A DNA stretch of 37,759 nt from a bacterium (lineage in GTDB: Bacteria > Armatimonadota > JACIXR01), in NCBI GenBank assembly GCA_014360465.1, contig JACIXQ010000017.1:1-37759 (forward strand), in the 5' to 3' direction. The translations under genes were made by a program, and so were the position numbers. Of the stretch, positions 23,844-31,610 are shown one piece after another. Positions within the stretch are counted from its first letter, which is position 1. The number at the start of each line of letters is the position of its first letter. Under the pieces are notes generated by a model. It searched no databases, was not told the DNA's origin, and saw nothing but the letters and a program-made list of their open reading frames with translations.

Positions 23844-25217
23844 ATGAACTTCATTCTCATCGTTTCCGATACTTTCCGCAGGGATAATCTCTCTTTTTAT
23901 GGCAACGAGAAGCTCGGCACAAAGACGCCCAATCTCGACAAATTGGCGAAGGAATCCATTGTATTCCGAAACCATTACACAGCTTCCTTCCCCACCATCC
24001 CCAATCGCAGGGACCTCTTCACCGGCAAGTTCACCTTTACCTACACTGACTGGGCGCCGTTAACTCCCGATGAGATTGTCCTCGCCCAGCTTCTGACTGC
24101 CGCTGGCTATACCACTATGTTCATTGCTGATACACCTCACCTTATGAATGAAGGCTACAATTATTCCCGAGGGTTCTCCGCCTGGGTCTGGATAAGGGGT
24201 CAGGAGAACGACAGATTCCGCACCGCACCGAAAGATGTCAAGTTTCCTTGCTCTCCTGAGAAGCTCCGCGATACAACGAGAACCGTAACTCAATATCTTC
24301 GCAATGTCCACCACAGGAAATACGAGGAGGATTATTTCTGCGCCCAGACGATGAGCGAAGCAATCAGATGGCTTGAGGAGAATTACAAGAACGACAAATT
24401 CTTCCTATATGTTGATACTTTTGACCCTCACGAACCCTGGGACCCTCCTCAGTGGTTCGTTGAGCTTTACGACCCTGGTTATCAAGGGGAGGAGGTTATC
24501 TATCCCGTCTATGGACCAGCGGATTATCTCACTAAGGAAGAGTTAGCACATATGAGGGCTCTCTATTCTGGCGAGGCGACGATGGTTGACAAATGGATAG
24601 GCAAGCTCCTCGCCAAGGTGGAGGAACTTGGACTCTTGGATAACACCGTCATAATCTTCACAACCGACCACGGCTTCTATCTTGGAGAGCACGGACTTGT
24701 CGGTAAGATAACGAAGATTTTCCGAGAGGTCAGTGAAATTCCTTTATTAATCCGTTTACCCCAGGGAAAACACCTCACCGTAGACGCCCTCACTCAACCT
24801 CCTGATGTTATGCCCACGATTCTTGAACTCGCCGGGCTGGAAATCCCTTCTACGGTTCAGGGGCAATCCCTTCTCCCGATAATTGAGGGAAAAGCAAGAG
24901 GCAGGGAGATAGCGGTAAGCTCCTGGGCTATAATCCATAAGCCTGCTTCCGAGGAGCGTGTCTCCCTTAATCCCTATAACTGGGCTCAATACGCTTGGAA
25001 ACTCAAGCCGAGCACGATAACGGATGGCGAATGGACGCTCATCGTGGGAGCTGGTGATATGCATCCGGAGCTCTATCACCTCCCTACCGACCCCAACCAG
25101 GAGAAAAATGTATTTGAAGAGAATAAAAAGCTCGCTCAAACGCTGTTTGAATCTTATATCAATTATCTTAGAAAATGGGGAACTAAGGAAGAATACATCC
25201 AGCAAAGGAGGTTATGA
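23844..25217 (+). CDS. Sulfatase-like hydrolase (alkaline phosphatase superfamily) with Thr nucleophile site
   Basis: A 457-residue cytosolic-looking protein without signal peptide. It has FILIVSDTFRRDNLSFYGNE with metal ligand Asp9, TPNLDKLAKESIVF, the nucleophile region SFPTIPNRRDLFTG, and FTTDHGFYLGEHGLVG with the Asp-His metal pair. Sulfatases need Cys or Ser in C/S-x-P-x-R for conversion to formylglycine; here that position is Thr51 (T-I-P-N-R). Thr is the nucleophile in other branches of this superfamily, such as phosphodiesterases and phosphoglycerate mutase-like enzymes. I therefore doubt sulfatase activity and favour a phospho- or phosphonate-ester hydrolase. The start has a GAGGAGG site upstream. 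It overlaps cinA by four bases. Confidence 0.85.
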   Translation: MNFILIVSDTFRRDNLSFYGNEKLGTKTPNLDKLAKESIVFRNHYTASFPTIPNRRDLFTGKFTFTYTDWAPLTPDEIVLAQLLTAAGYTTMFIADTPHLMNEGYNYSRGFSAWVWIRGQENDRFRTAPKDVKFPCSPEKLRDTTRTVTQYLRNVHHRKYEEDYFCAQTMSEAIRWLEENYKNDKFFLYVDTFDPHEPWDPPQWFVELYDPGYQGEEVIYPVYGPADYLTKEELAHMRALYSGEATMVDKWIGKLLAKVEELGLLDNTVIIFTTDHGFYLGEHGLVGKITKIFREVSEIPLLIRLPQGKHLTVDALTQPPDVMPTILELAGLEIPSTVQGQSLLPIIEGKARGREIAVSSWAIIHKPASEERVSLNPYNWAQYAWKLKPSTITDGEWTLIVGAGDMHPELYHLPTDPNQEKNVFEENKKLAQTLFESYINYLRKWGTKEEYIQQRRL

Positions 25218-26461
25218 TGAAGGCAGAGATTCTCTCGATTGGAAGTGAAATTCTCTCGGGAAGGACGATTGATACCAACTCCGCTTACCTTGGAAGGGTT
25301 CTTCAGGAATGCGGTATCATCCTTCTTCGCAAATCTGCAGTAGTTGATAGTCTTGAAGAGATAGCCCAAGCTTTGAAGGAAAGCCTTTCCAGAGCGGATA
25401 TTGTAATAACTGTCGGGGGATTGGGTCCGACGAGCGATGACCTGACGAGGGAGGCTATCAGCGAGGTTATGCAAGCGCCCCTCGTCTTAAAAGAGGAACT
25501 TGCCGAGAGGATAAGGGAGCTTTTCAAAAGAAGGGGAGTGAGGATGCCCGAGATAAACCTCAAGCAAGCTTATCTTCCTGAGGGAGCGTTACCCCTTGAG
25601 AACAATGTTGGCACTGCGCCAGGCTTCGTGCTTGAGAAGAATGGGAAAATAATCGTTGCCCTTCCAGGTCCCCCCTCTGAACTCATCTCAATGGTGGATA
25701 ATTTCCTCAAGCCATTCTTAAAAAAGAAAAATCCCAAAGAAGTAATCCTGTATCGGACATTGAAGGTCGTGGGAAGACCAGAATCCTATGTTGAGGAAGC
25801 ACTGCAGGATTTAATGGCTCCCCAAGGCAATCCATCTCTCGCACCATTTGCTAAGACTGCTGAAATACATCTTGTGATAACAGCAAGGGGAGATGAAGAA
25901 ACAGCAAGGAAATTAGTAGAGGATATGGAGAGAAAAGTCAGGGAAAGATTGGGAGAAGACATCTTCGGAGTTGATGATGAGGAATTGGAAGAGGTTGTTG
26001 GAAGAATGCTGAGGGAAAGAGGGTTGACGCTTGCCGTTGCGGAATCCTGCACAGGTGGTCTGCTTGGTTATAGGATAACCAAGATCTCCGGGAGCTCGGA
26101 TTATTTTCTTGGCGGAGTTATCTCCTATGCAAACGAGGTGAAGAGGGATGTTTTGGGGGTCAATGAAGAGGATTTGAAGGAATATGGAGCTGTGAGCGAG
26201 CAAGTGGCAAGGCAAATGGCTGAGGGAGCAAGGAGGGTGATAAAAGCTGATTTGGGAGTGGGAATAACGGGAATTGCCGGACCAACAGGTGGAACGCCTG
26301 AAAAGCCGGTCGGGCTTGTCTACATAGCGCTCGCCACCCCCAATGAAACCATTTGTCAAAGGAATGTTTTCCCAGGAGATAGGGAAATGGTAAGATGGCG
26401 TTCCTCACAGACAGCGCTTGATATGGTGAGAAGATGGTTGTTAAAAAATCCCAGAAGCTGA
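25214..26461 (+). CDS. cinA: CinA-like protein: MoaB-type N-domain plus nicotinamide-nucleotide amidase
   Basis: A 415-residue two-domain protein. The N-terminal part (about 1-170) is MoaB/MogA-like (AEILSIGSEILSGRTIDTNS, TVGGLGPTSDDLTREAIS, ALPGPPSE). The C-terminal part (about 255-415) is the PncC deamidase domain, with VAESCTGGLLGYRITKISGS and GVGITGIAGPTGGTPEKPVG. The full-length form acts in pyridine-nucleotide salvage (ADP-ribose pyrophosphatase and NMN deamidase activities in studied homologues). Two ATGs are adjacent; GGAGG is better spaced for the second (25217). It overlaps the hydrolase gene by ATGA and thpR by 28 bases, so the three are likely one operon. Confidence 0.95.
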   Translation: MMKAEILSIGSEILSGRTIDTNSAYLGRVLQECGIILLRKSAVVDSLEEIAQALKESLSRADIVITVGGLGPTSDDLTREAISEVMQAPLVLKEELAERIRELFKRRGVRMPEINLKQAYLPEGALPLENNVGTAPGFVLEKNGKIIVALPGPPSELISMVDNFLKPFLKKKNPKEVILYRTLKVVGRPESYVEEALQDLMAPQGNPSLAPFAKTAEIHLVITARGDEETARKLVEDMERKVRERLGEDIFGVDDEELEEVVGRMLRERGLTLAVAESCTGGLLGYRITKISGSSDYFLGGVISYANEVKRDVLGVNEEDLKEYGAVSEQVARQMAEGARRVIKADLGVGITGIAGPTGGTPEKPVGLVYIALATPNETICQRNVFPGDREMVRWRSSQTALDMVRRWLLKNPRS

Positions 26462-27015
26462 GATGTTTCATCGCCATTCTCCTTACAGAGGAAATAAAGG
26501 AGAAGGCGGCAGAGATTCAGAATAGATTGAAGAAGATTAACGCCGATGTGAAATGGGTTGAGAGGGAAAATCTTCATATCACATTGAGATTTTTGGGTGA
26601 GATAGAGGAGGAAACGGTGGAGAAAGTGAAATCATTGATGGAAGAAATTGGGAAGAAGTTCAGTTCAGTGAGGCTAATTTTCAAGGGGATAGGAGCATTC
26701 CCCGATTCTCGCCGTCCAAGGGTAATCTGGATAGGGGGAGAAGCTCAGATGCTTGAGAAAATAGCTGAGGAATTGGAGAAAGGGGTAAGGAAGATCGGGT
26801 TACCGCCCGAGAAGCCATTCTCATTTCATCTAACTCTGGGGCGGGTGCGTTCCGGAAAGAATCTTAATTCATTGACCAAGGCTATGTATGAGCTGTCCGA
26901 TGTTGATTTGGGCGAGATGGAGGCGAATAAAATCTCGCTTATGCTCAGTACTCTCTATCCCCAGGGACCGCAATATTCCGTTATGTATGAGGTGGAGCTA
27001 TCAGGGGGGAGATAA
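26434..27015 (+). CDS. thpR: RNA 2',3'-cyclic phosphodiesterase (2H phosphoesterase)
   Basis: A 193-residue protein with two histidine motifs of the 2H superfamily: LHITLRFLGE (near residue 47) and FHLTLGRVR (near residue 131). ThpR (LigT) opens 2',3'-cyclic phosphates on RNA and can ligate tRNA halves in vitro. CinA and ThpR genes often lie together, as here with a 28-base overlap. The called start is ATG at 26434 inside cinA. It is the last gene of the operon; a weak hairpin with a T-rich tail follows at about 27103-27149. Confidence 0.93.
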   Translation: MVVKKSQKLRCFIAILLTEEIKEKAAEIQNRLKKINADVKWVERENLHITLRFLGEIEEETVEKVKSLMEEIGKKFSSVRLIFKGIGAFPDSRRPRVIWIGGEAQMLEKIAEELEKGVRKIGLPPEKPFSFHLTLGRVRSGKNLNSLTKAMYELSDVDLGEMEANKISLMLSTLYPQGPQYSVMYEVELSGGR

Positions 27016-27102
27016 AATCCGAAACGGTGATTACCAGAAAGATTGTATCCCTGCCATCAATAAAATTCTTGAAATAGAGCGACTCACTTTTTTTAATAGA
27101 AT

Positions 27103-27149
27103 AAGGAACCCAAACGAGTTTTTAAGTTTTTCAAAAGTTCCTTTTTATT
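27103..27149 (+). terminator. Weak candidate terminator after thpR
   Basis: AAGGAAC (27103-27109) can pair with GTTCCTT (27137-27143), with a short inner AAAC/GTTT pairing, followed by TTTATTAATTTTT. The loop is long and AT-rich, so this is a weak candidate. Confidence 0.3.
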
Positions 27150-27221
27150 AATTTTTCTAAGGCTTCATATCCTTTCCGAGGACAAGGTTTTGCTTATAAC
27201 CTCCCTTTAACTTTTGCCATA

Positions 27222-27249
27222 TTGACACATTTTTCTCTTCCCTTATAAT
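27222..27249 (+). promoter_or_regulatory. Consensus sigma-70 promoter for the small ORF and TPR region
   Basis: Perfect TTGACA (27222-27227) and perfect TATAAT (27244-27249) with a 16-base spacer. The predicted start is about 20 bases upstream of the small ORF. It is the closest match to the vegetative consensus seen in the window. Confidence 0.7.
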
Positions 27250-27273
27250 TGAGACTGTCAAATAGGAGAGGTA

Positions 27274-27540
27274 ATGATGGAGAAACCCTTTCTGCTTACA
27301 TTTAGGGCTTGGCTCAAAAATCCAGGAAGTCCTAAAGATAGGGAGCTATATAAGGATAAAGATAAATTGGACAACTGGCTGAGGAAATTGGCGAGGTCCG
27401 CTATAAACGAGAATCGGATAGACGATAAGGAGATAACTGAGGAAGAGGGAAAGTCGTTGGAACCATCTGTGCCCAATGTAAGAAAATCAAGGAGTTCTTT
27501 AGGGAGAAACTTAAGAATTTTCTCCTTGATGAATAAATAA
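27274..27540 (+). CDS. Small hypothetical protein, 88 aa, possibly frameshifted
   Basis: An ORF directly behind a consensus promoter and an AGGAGAGG ribosome binding site; the second ATG (27277) is the better spaced start. The first 60 residues are charged and helical looking (FLLTFRAWLKNPGSPKDREL, LDNWLRKLARSAINENRI). The C-terminal 30 residues in this frame are Ser/Arg-rich and do not look native. In the -1 frame the same DNA reads GKVVGTICAQCKKIKEFFRE and on to a stop at 27536, with a C-x2-C pair. A one-base indel near 27445-27460 would join the two, giving an 87-residue protein. I do not recognise the family. It precedes the TPR gene by 40 bases. Confidence 0.55.
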   Translation: MMEKPFLLTFRAWLKNPGSPKDRELYKDKDKLDNWLRKLARSAINENRIDDKEITEEEGKSLEPSVPNVRKSRSSLGRNLRIFSLMNK

Positions 27541-27580
27541 AATTCGCCCATAAAGCGTCTATATATATGTAGGTGAATCA

Positions 27581-28273
27581 ATGTTAAAAAGAGATTGGGT
27601 TTTCTTTATATTTCTCTTCTGGATAGCGATAGCCCTATCGCAGGAAAGCAAGTTCCAGGAGGGCGAGAAGCTCTTCAAGGAAAAGAAATACAATAAGGCT
27701 ATAGCTATCTTCAGGGAGATATTGGATAGGCTTGAATGGGATGAGCTTTCGGCTAAATCCGCCTTGCGATTGGGACAATGCTACTTAGCTTTGGAAGATT
27801 ATCAGAATGCTAGGAAATTCTTCAATATGGCAATTAAAGGAGAAGACGAGCTAAAAGGAGAAGCTATGATTGGCATTGGCTTATCCTATATGGGGGAAAA
27901 GAACTATGATTCGGCGATAGATGAATTCTCCCAGGTGCTCAACCAGTTCAAATCGGATAAATTACTTGCCTACGCCTATTACAACAGGGGGCTGGCTTTC
28001 AAAAACAAGGGATGGTTCATAAAAGCGCTAAGCGATTTCAAAAATGCGAAAGCAAAGGCGAAAGGAGAAGAAGAACTCCTCAAAGCGATTGAGGCACAGC
28101 TCGCTGACTGCCAGCAGAGACAAGAGGAGTTCAAATCCGGTGAAGAAGCCTATCTAACCAGGATTCAGAATGCCCGGGCGATGGGCGATATGGATGGTTG
28201 TGCCCATCTCCTGAGGGAATTGGCGAGATACTGCGAGGATTGGGGGGGATATGGACAAGGCGATAGATTATGA
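27581..28273 (+). CDS. N-terminal part of a secreted TPR protein (split by a G7 frameshift)
   Basis: This is the first 230 codons of what should be one 801-residue protein (27581-29987). It has a signal peptide (MLKRDWVFFIFLFWIAIALS) followed by tetratricopeptide repeats such as GEKLFKEKKYNKAIAIFREI and LGQCYLALEDYQNARKFFNM. The frame ends in an artificial tail (GGYGQGDRL) just after a run of seven G at 28242-28248. Removing one G gives EDWGDMDKAIDYEKQAIDYS, which joins smoothly to the next ORF. Either the assembly has an extra base, the gene is inactivated, or slippage on the G run restores it. The protein would be exported and act as a protein-interaction scaffold; partner unknown. Confidence 0.75.
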   Translation: MLKRDWVFFIFLFWIAIALSQESKFQEGEKLFKEKKYNKAIAIFREILDRLEWDELSAKSALRLGQCYLALEDYQNARKFFNMAIKGEDELKGEAMIGIGLSYMGEKNYDSAIDEFSQVLNQFKSDKLLAYAYYNRGLAFKNKGWFIKALSDFKNAKAKAKGEEELLKAIEAQLADCQQRQEEFKSGEEAYLTRIQNARAMGDMDGCAHLLRELARYCEDWGGYGQGDRL

Positions 28274-29987
28274 GAAGCAAGCCATAGATTATTCAAGCGT
28301 GGAGGAGTTCAAGGCAGGAAGCTTGATGAACATCGCCTGGCGCTATTTCAAAATCAAGGACTACCAAAAGGCATTGGATAACTTCAAACAGGTTGTCGAT
28401 GAATATCCCGCAAGCGCACAGGCAAAGGAAGCGCTTCTTCGCGTGGGCGATATGTTCGGCTATCTGGGAAAACAGGATGAAGCGATAAAAACCTTCAATA
28501 TCTATCTGAATAAGTATCCAAATGACCCTGAGTTAGCCTCCGTTAAGATGAAGATAGCTTGGAGCTACTACAATAAGGGGGATTACGAGAAAGCGGCGGA
28601 AGCTTTCAAGCGAGTTTTGGAGGAGCATCCGCAGAGCCCCGAAAGCAAGGAAGCCCTTATGCAGATGGGGAACGCCTATGCAAATATGGGAAAGAACGAG
28701 GAAGCGATAAAGGCTTTTCAGGCTTTCATAGATAAATATCCTCAAGACGAAAGGGTTCCCGAGGCGATGATGAATCTCGCCTGGCGCTATCGCCTACTGG
28801 ACAAAGAGAAGGAGAAAGAGGTTCTACTTGAGTTGAATAAACGATATCCTGATACAGAGCTTGGTTGGTTTGCTCTTGGTCTTTATTATCAAGACTCCGG
28901 AGATTTAGAAAGGGCGATAGAACAATTTAAGCGAGCCATAGAGTTTCACGGTTCCCAGCGACCTATTTCCCTTTTCAGTCTCGCCAGTTGCTATTATGAC
29001 ATAGGCGAATATGACCTCGCCATTCAAACCTTCCAACAGTTGTTGGAGGAGTATGGAGAGAATGTAGGGAGGAATATTAAAAGAGGAGCGATGTTATATT
29101 GGGGAAAGTGTTATGAACACAAAATAGATTACTCTTCAGCTATAAAGAGATATTCTCTGCTTCTCAAAGAACTTTCTCCCAAGGAGACACTCTATCAGAC
29201 AACGAAGATAAGAATCGGCTATTGCTATCTGCAACTTGGTGAGTTCCAAAAGGCGCTCCAAACTTGGGAGGAGCTACTGAAGGAAATACCCGCCAATAGC
29301 GTATTACAAGGCATTACGCTTGGGATAGTGCGCACTTATAGTGATTTAACTAAGCCCTCGGATCTTCCCCCTGCACCCAAAAAAGGGATTTCTACAAAGA
29401 TCATCGGACCAATAGACCAGATCGGAGAATTCGGAAATGAATATTTAAAAGGGGATGTGCTCGTTTTATATGGAGAGGAAAGCCAGAATAAAGAGGAAAA
29501 TTCAGCTTCCTTCCTTGCAGCTCGTATGTATGCACAAGAGACGGGAAAACTATTCGGATTAAGAACACCCTTGAAATTAAAAAAAGACACAGAGATTTCT
29601 TCTGAGGATTTAAAAAATAATAATATAGTGATATTCGGAAATCCTAGAACAACTAAGCTTTTAGCAACAATTAGCCCTTACCTTCCGATAAGAATTGGAG
29701 ACAATAGAATAGAAGTTGCAGACAGAGTCTACGAGGGAAAGGATTTGGGTGTCATTATGCTTGTCCCCAACCCGTATAACAGAGACAAATTTGTCATGAT
29801 ATACTGCGCTTTTAATCCTTCCCTGCTTGAGAGTATTCAATATGTTTTCCATGGACCCACTGATTATGTTATATTTTCTCAGAAAGCACTTAACGATAGC
29901 AATGCCTTATTGGAACAAGGATTTTTCTTTAAGGTTTCTCCCGAAAAATGGATAGCATTTCCTTCATCACCAGAAAGAACAAAATAG
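28251..29987 (+). CDS. C-terminal part of the split TPR protein, with conserved alpha/beta end domain
   Basis: This frame continues the upstream TPR array after the G7 run. It carries about eight further repeats (SVEEFKAGSLMNIAWRYFKI, YEKAAEAFKRVLEEHPQSPE, EEAIKAFQAFIDKYPQDERV). Residues 380-578 form a separate domain (GDVLVLYGEESQNKEENSAS, NNIVIFGNPRTTKLLATISP, DLGVIMLVPNPYNRDKFVMI). The same end domain closes the paralogous TPR gene at 30393-32585. It resembles accessory domains found with secreted hydrolases, but I cannot name it. The ATG at 28251 is probably not a true start, because the signal peptide is encoded in the preceding frame. Confidence 0.75.
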   Translation: MDKAIDYEKQAIDYSSVEEFKAGSLMNIAWRYFKIKDYQKALDNFKQVVDEYPASAQAKEALLRVGDMFGYLGKQDEAIKTFNIYLNKYPNDPELASVKMKIAWSYYNKGDYEKAAEAFKRVLEEHPQSPESKEALMQMGNAYANMGKNEEAIKAFQAFIDKYPQDERVPEAMMNLAWRYRLLDKEKEKEVLLELNKRYPDTELGWFALGLYYQDSGDLERAIEQFKRAIEFHGSQRPISLFSLASCYYDIGEYDLAIQTFQQLLEEYGENVGRNIKRGAMLYWGKCYEHKIDYSSAIKRYSLLLKELSPKETLYQTTKIRIGYCYLQLGEFQKALQTWEELLKEIPANSVLQGITLGIVRTYSDLTKPSDLPPAPKKGISTKIIGPIDQIGEFGNEYLKGDVLVLYGEESQNKEENSASFLAARMYAQETGKLFGLRTPLKLKKDTEISSEDLKNNNIVIFGNPRTTKLLATISPYLPIRIGDNRIEVADRVYEGKDLGVIMLVPNPYNRDKFVMIYCAFNPSLLESIQYVFHGPTDYVIFSQKALNDSNALLEQGFFFKVSPEKWIAFPSSPERTK

Positions 29988-30392
29988 TAAAATTTGTTTT
30001 GTTACATAATTAGAATTGTCGCTTAATAACTTTCTATTTCTCAACTCCCCAATTATGCCAACCTCTTAAATAGCACTAATTGCATGCTTCACTTTTATCT
30101 TTTTTCTTCCCTTCCTTCTCTTTTTGTCTTTGGTCCTCTGAACGGAGTGTTCTTCAAACGCGTAAATTTATGTGAACCGAATAATAAAGAGAGGAGGTCA
30201 AATGTAGGATAACACTTTATCAGCTTTAATTGCTCTATCCTGTAATAATTGCATGGGTTATATCCATAAAAGCTTCACCTCTTGGGTTAACGATGTATAG
30301 AAAGAAGGTTAGAATTATAAAAGAATTAAACTTGCAAGAAGGGGGAAAAAGATGGTAAGCTTATTAAGCGACAAGTCTATAGAGGTGAATTA
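29988..30392. other. 405-bp spacer between the tandem TPR genes, with leader-ORF signals
   Basis: No conventional gene is seen. At 30187-30207 a strong site GAGAGGAGGTCAA is followed by ATG and at once TAG; the same frame then stays open to 30300 (DNTLSALIALSCNNC and on). At 30352-30393 lies a 13-codon ORF ending in TAATG on the start of the second TPR gene. A pyrimidine-rich tract fills about 30090-30140. A weak promoter is at 30287-30315. Confidence 0.5.
30287..30315 (+). promoter_or_regulatory. Possible promoter for the second TPR gene
   Basis: TTAACG (30287-30292), 17 bases, then TAGAAT (30310-30315). Both boxes are imperfect. It would start transcription about 30 bases before the 13-codon leader ORF. 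Confidence 0.33.
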
Positions 30393-30393
30393 A
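30352..30393 (+). CDS. Possible 13-codon leader peptide upstream of the second TPR gene
   Basis: An ATG at 30352 preceded by AAGGGGG encodes MVSLLSDKSIEVN and stops with TAA, whose last base is the A of the next gene's ATG (TAATG). Such overlaps usually mean translational coupling. It also contains AGAGGTG, the ribosome binding site of the TPR gene. The upstream region of the first TPR gene is similar near the start codon but lacks this ORF. It could be a chance ORF. Confidence 0.25.
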   Translation: MVSLLSDKSIEVN

Positions 30394-31607
30394 TGTTAAA
30401 GAGATGTTGGGTTTTCTTTATACTTTCCTTCTGGATAGCGATAGCCCTATCGCAGGATATGGGAATTCAGGGAAAATCCTTCAAAGATGCTGAACCGCTC
30501 CCTCCCATCGTTGTCTCAGGCGATGAATGGCATCAATTAACGCTTAGCAATTCCTCCTTTGAGGAAGGTTCAAACGATTACCCCAGCGATTGGGATAGAT
30601 GGGGGAAGGGGGATTTCTTCTGGTCAAATGAAGCATTTGAGGGAAGACGCTCGGTTGGACTTCGCAAAACAGATTGGTCAACCGGATGGAAAAGCCTCTC
30701 CTTCCCAGTTTTCGCCGATTATCAAAAGGAATATCCCTGGTATTATTGCGAAGCTTATATAAAGACGAAGGGAGCATCGGGCAGGATATTCCTCTCCATC
30801 TCCTGGTATGGTGAGAAGGGATGGCTGGGCAATTCCCGCTCCCCTTATTTCCTTCATCCTGATACCAAAGTTTGGTATAAGATAAGCCTCTTCGCTCTTC
30901 CTCCCAAGGGTGCCCAGAGGGGAGAGATTTACCTCAGAGCGGATAAGGAGATAACAGGGGAAGTCTTGTTTGACTCTGTGAAGCTTTATTCCCTTTCTTT
31001 GCCCCTCCTTTCGCCCGTCGGGGACGATTTTGACTCCCCTTATATTTCCTTTATCTCCGATTATCCCTCACATCCCCTTATCTGCTATGCCTATCTTCAG
31101 ATAGCCCAAACTGCCGAGGATAAATGGGAGGGCAAAAGGGAAAAGCCGGAGCTCCTTTCAGCGATAAACGAATACGCCAACTTGGCGAACCTTTTCCCCT
31201 TCTGGAAATCCTGGGCTCTCTCAAAAGAAGCGGAGATATGCATAAAAGGGGAAGAATACGAAAAGGCGTTGGAGATAGGGGAGAAGCTTCTAAAGGAGCT
31301 TCCAGAGGAGAAAGGGATAGCATATTACATACTGAGCGATGCTTATAAGGAGATAGGGGAATACGAGAACTCCCTTTCTTATGCCAAGCAGGCTCTTGAG
31401 AACGCCAAGGAAGATGACTGGTTCCTAAGCAGGGCGAAGATGAATGTTGCTTATGCGCTGGATATGTTAGGCGAATGCAAACAAGCGTTGGAGAGCTATA
31501 AGGAAATAGTGGAAAAACAGCCAGACCAACTTCCTCTCGCACTCCTGGGTCTTGGAGGACGCTACTCCGATTTAGGAAGCTACGATACGGCTATTGAAAT
31601 ATTCTAA
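30393..31607 (+). CDS. N-terminal part of second secreted TPR protein, ended by an in-frame TAA
   Basis: The signal peptide MLKRCWVFFILSFWIAIALS is nearly identical to that of the first TPR gene. Residues 45-205 form a jelly-roll, carbohydrate-binding-like module (LTLSNSSFEEGSNDYPSDWD, WYYCEAYIKTKGASGRIFLS, GEVLFDSVKLY). TPR units follow (EYEKALEIGEKLLKELPEEK, ECKQALESYKEIVEKQPDQL). The frame stops at TAA 31605-31607 in the middle of a repeat. The paralogue reads TTC CAA CAG TTG at the same place, and here it is TTC TAA CAG TTG, so one C-to-T change created the stop. The whole gene would be 730 residues (30393-32585). It is probably a pseudogene unless suppressed. Confidence 0.75.
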   Translation: MLKRCWVFFILSFWIAIALSQDMGIQGKSFKDAEPLPPIVVSGDEWHQLTLSNSSFEEGSNDYPSDWDRWGKGDFFWSNEAFEGRRSVGLRKTDWSTGWKSLSFPVFADYQKEYPWYYCEAYIKTKGASGRIFLSISWYGEKGWLGNSRSPYFLHPDTKVWYKISLFALPPKGAQRGEIYLRADKEITGEVLFDSVKLYSLSLPLLSPVGDDFDSPYISFISDYPSHPLICYAYLQIAQTAEDKWEGKREKPELLSAINEYANLANLFPFWKSWALSKEAEICIKGEEYEKALEIGEKLLKELPEEKGIAYYILSDAYKEIGEYENSLSYAKQALENAKEDDWFLSRAKMNVAYALDMLGECKQALESYKEIVEKQPDQLPLALLGLGGRYSDLGSYDTAIEIF

Positions 31608-31610
31608 CAG

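Noticed and set aside
24756-25205. Minus-strand ORF of 149 codons within the sulfatase-like gene
   Set aside because: Antisense shadow; no start signals and no family resemblance.
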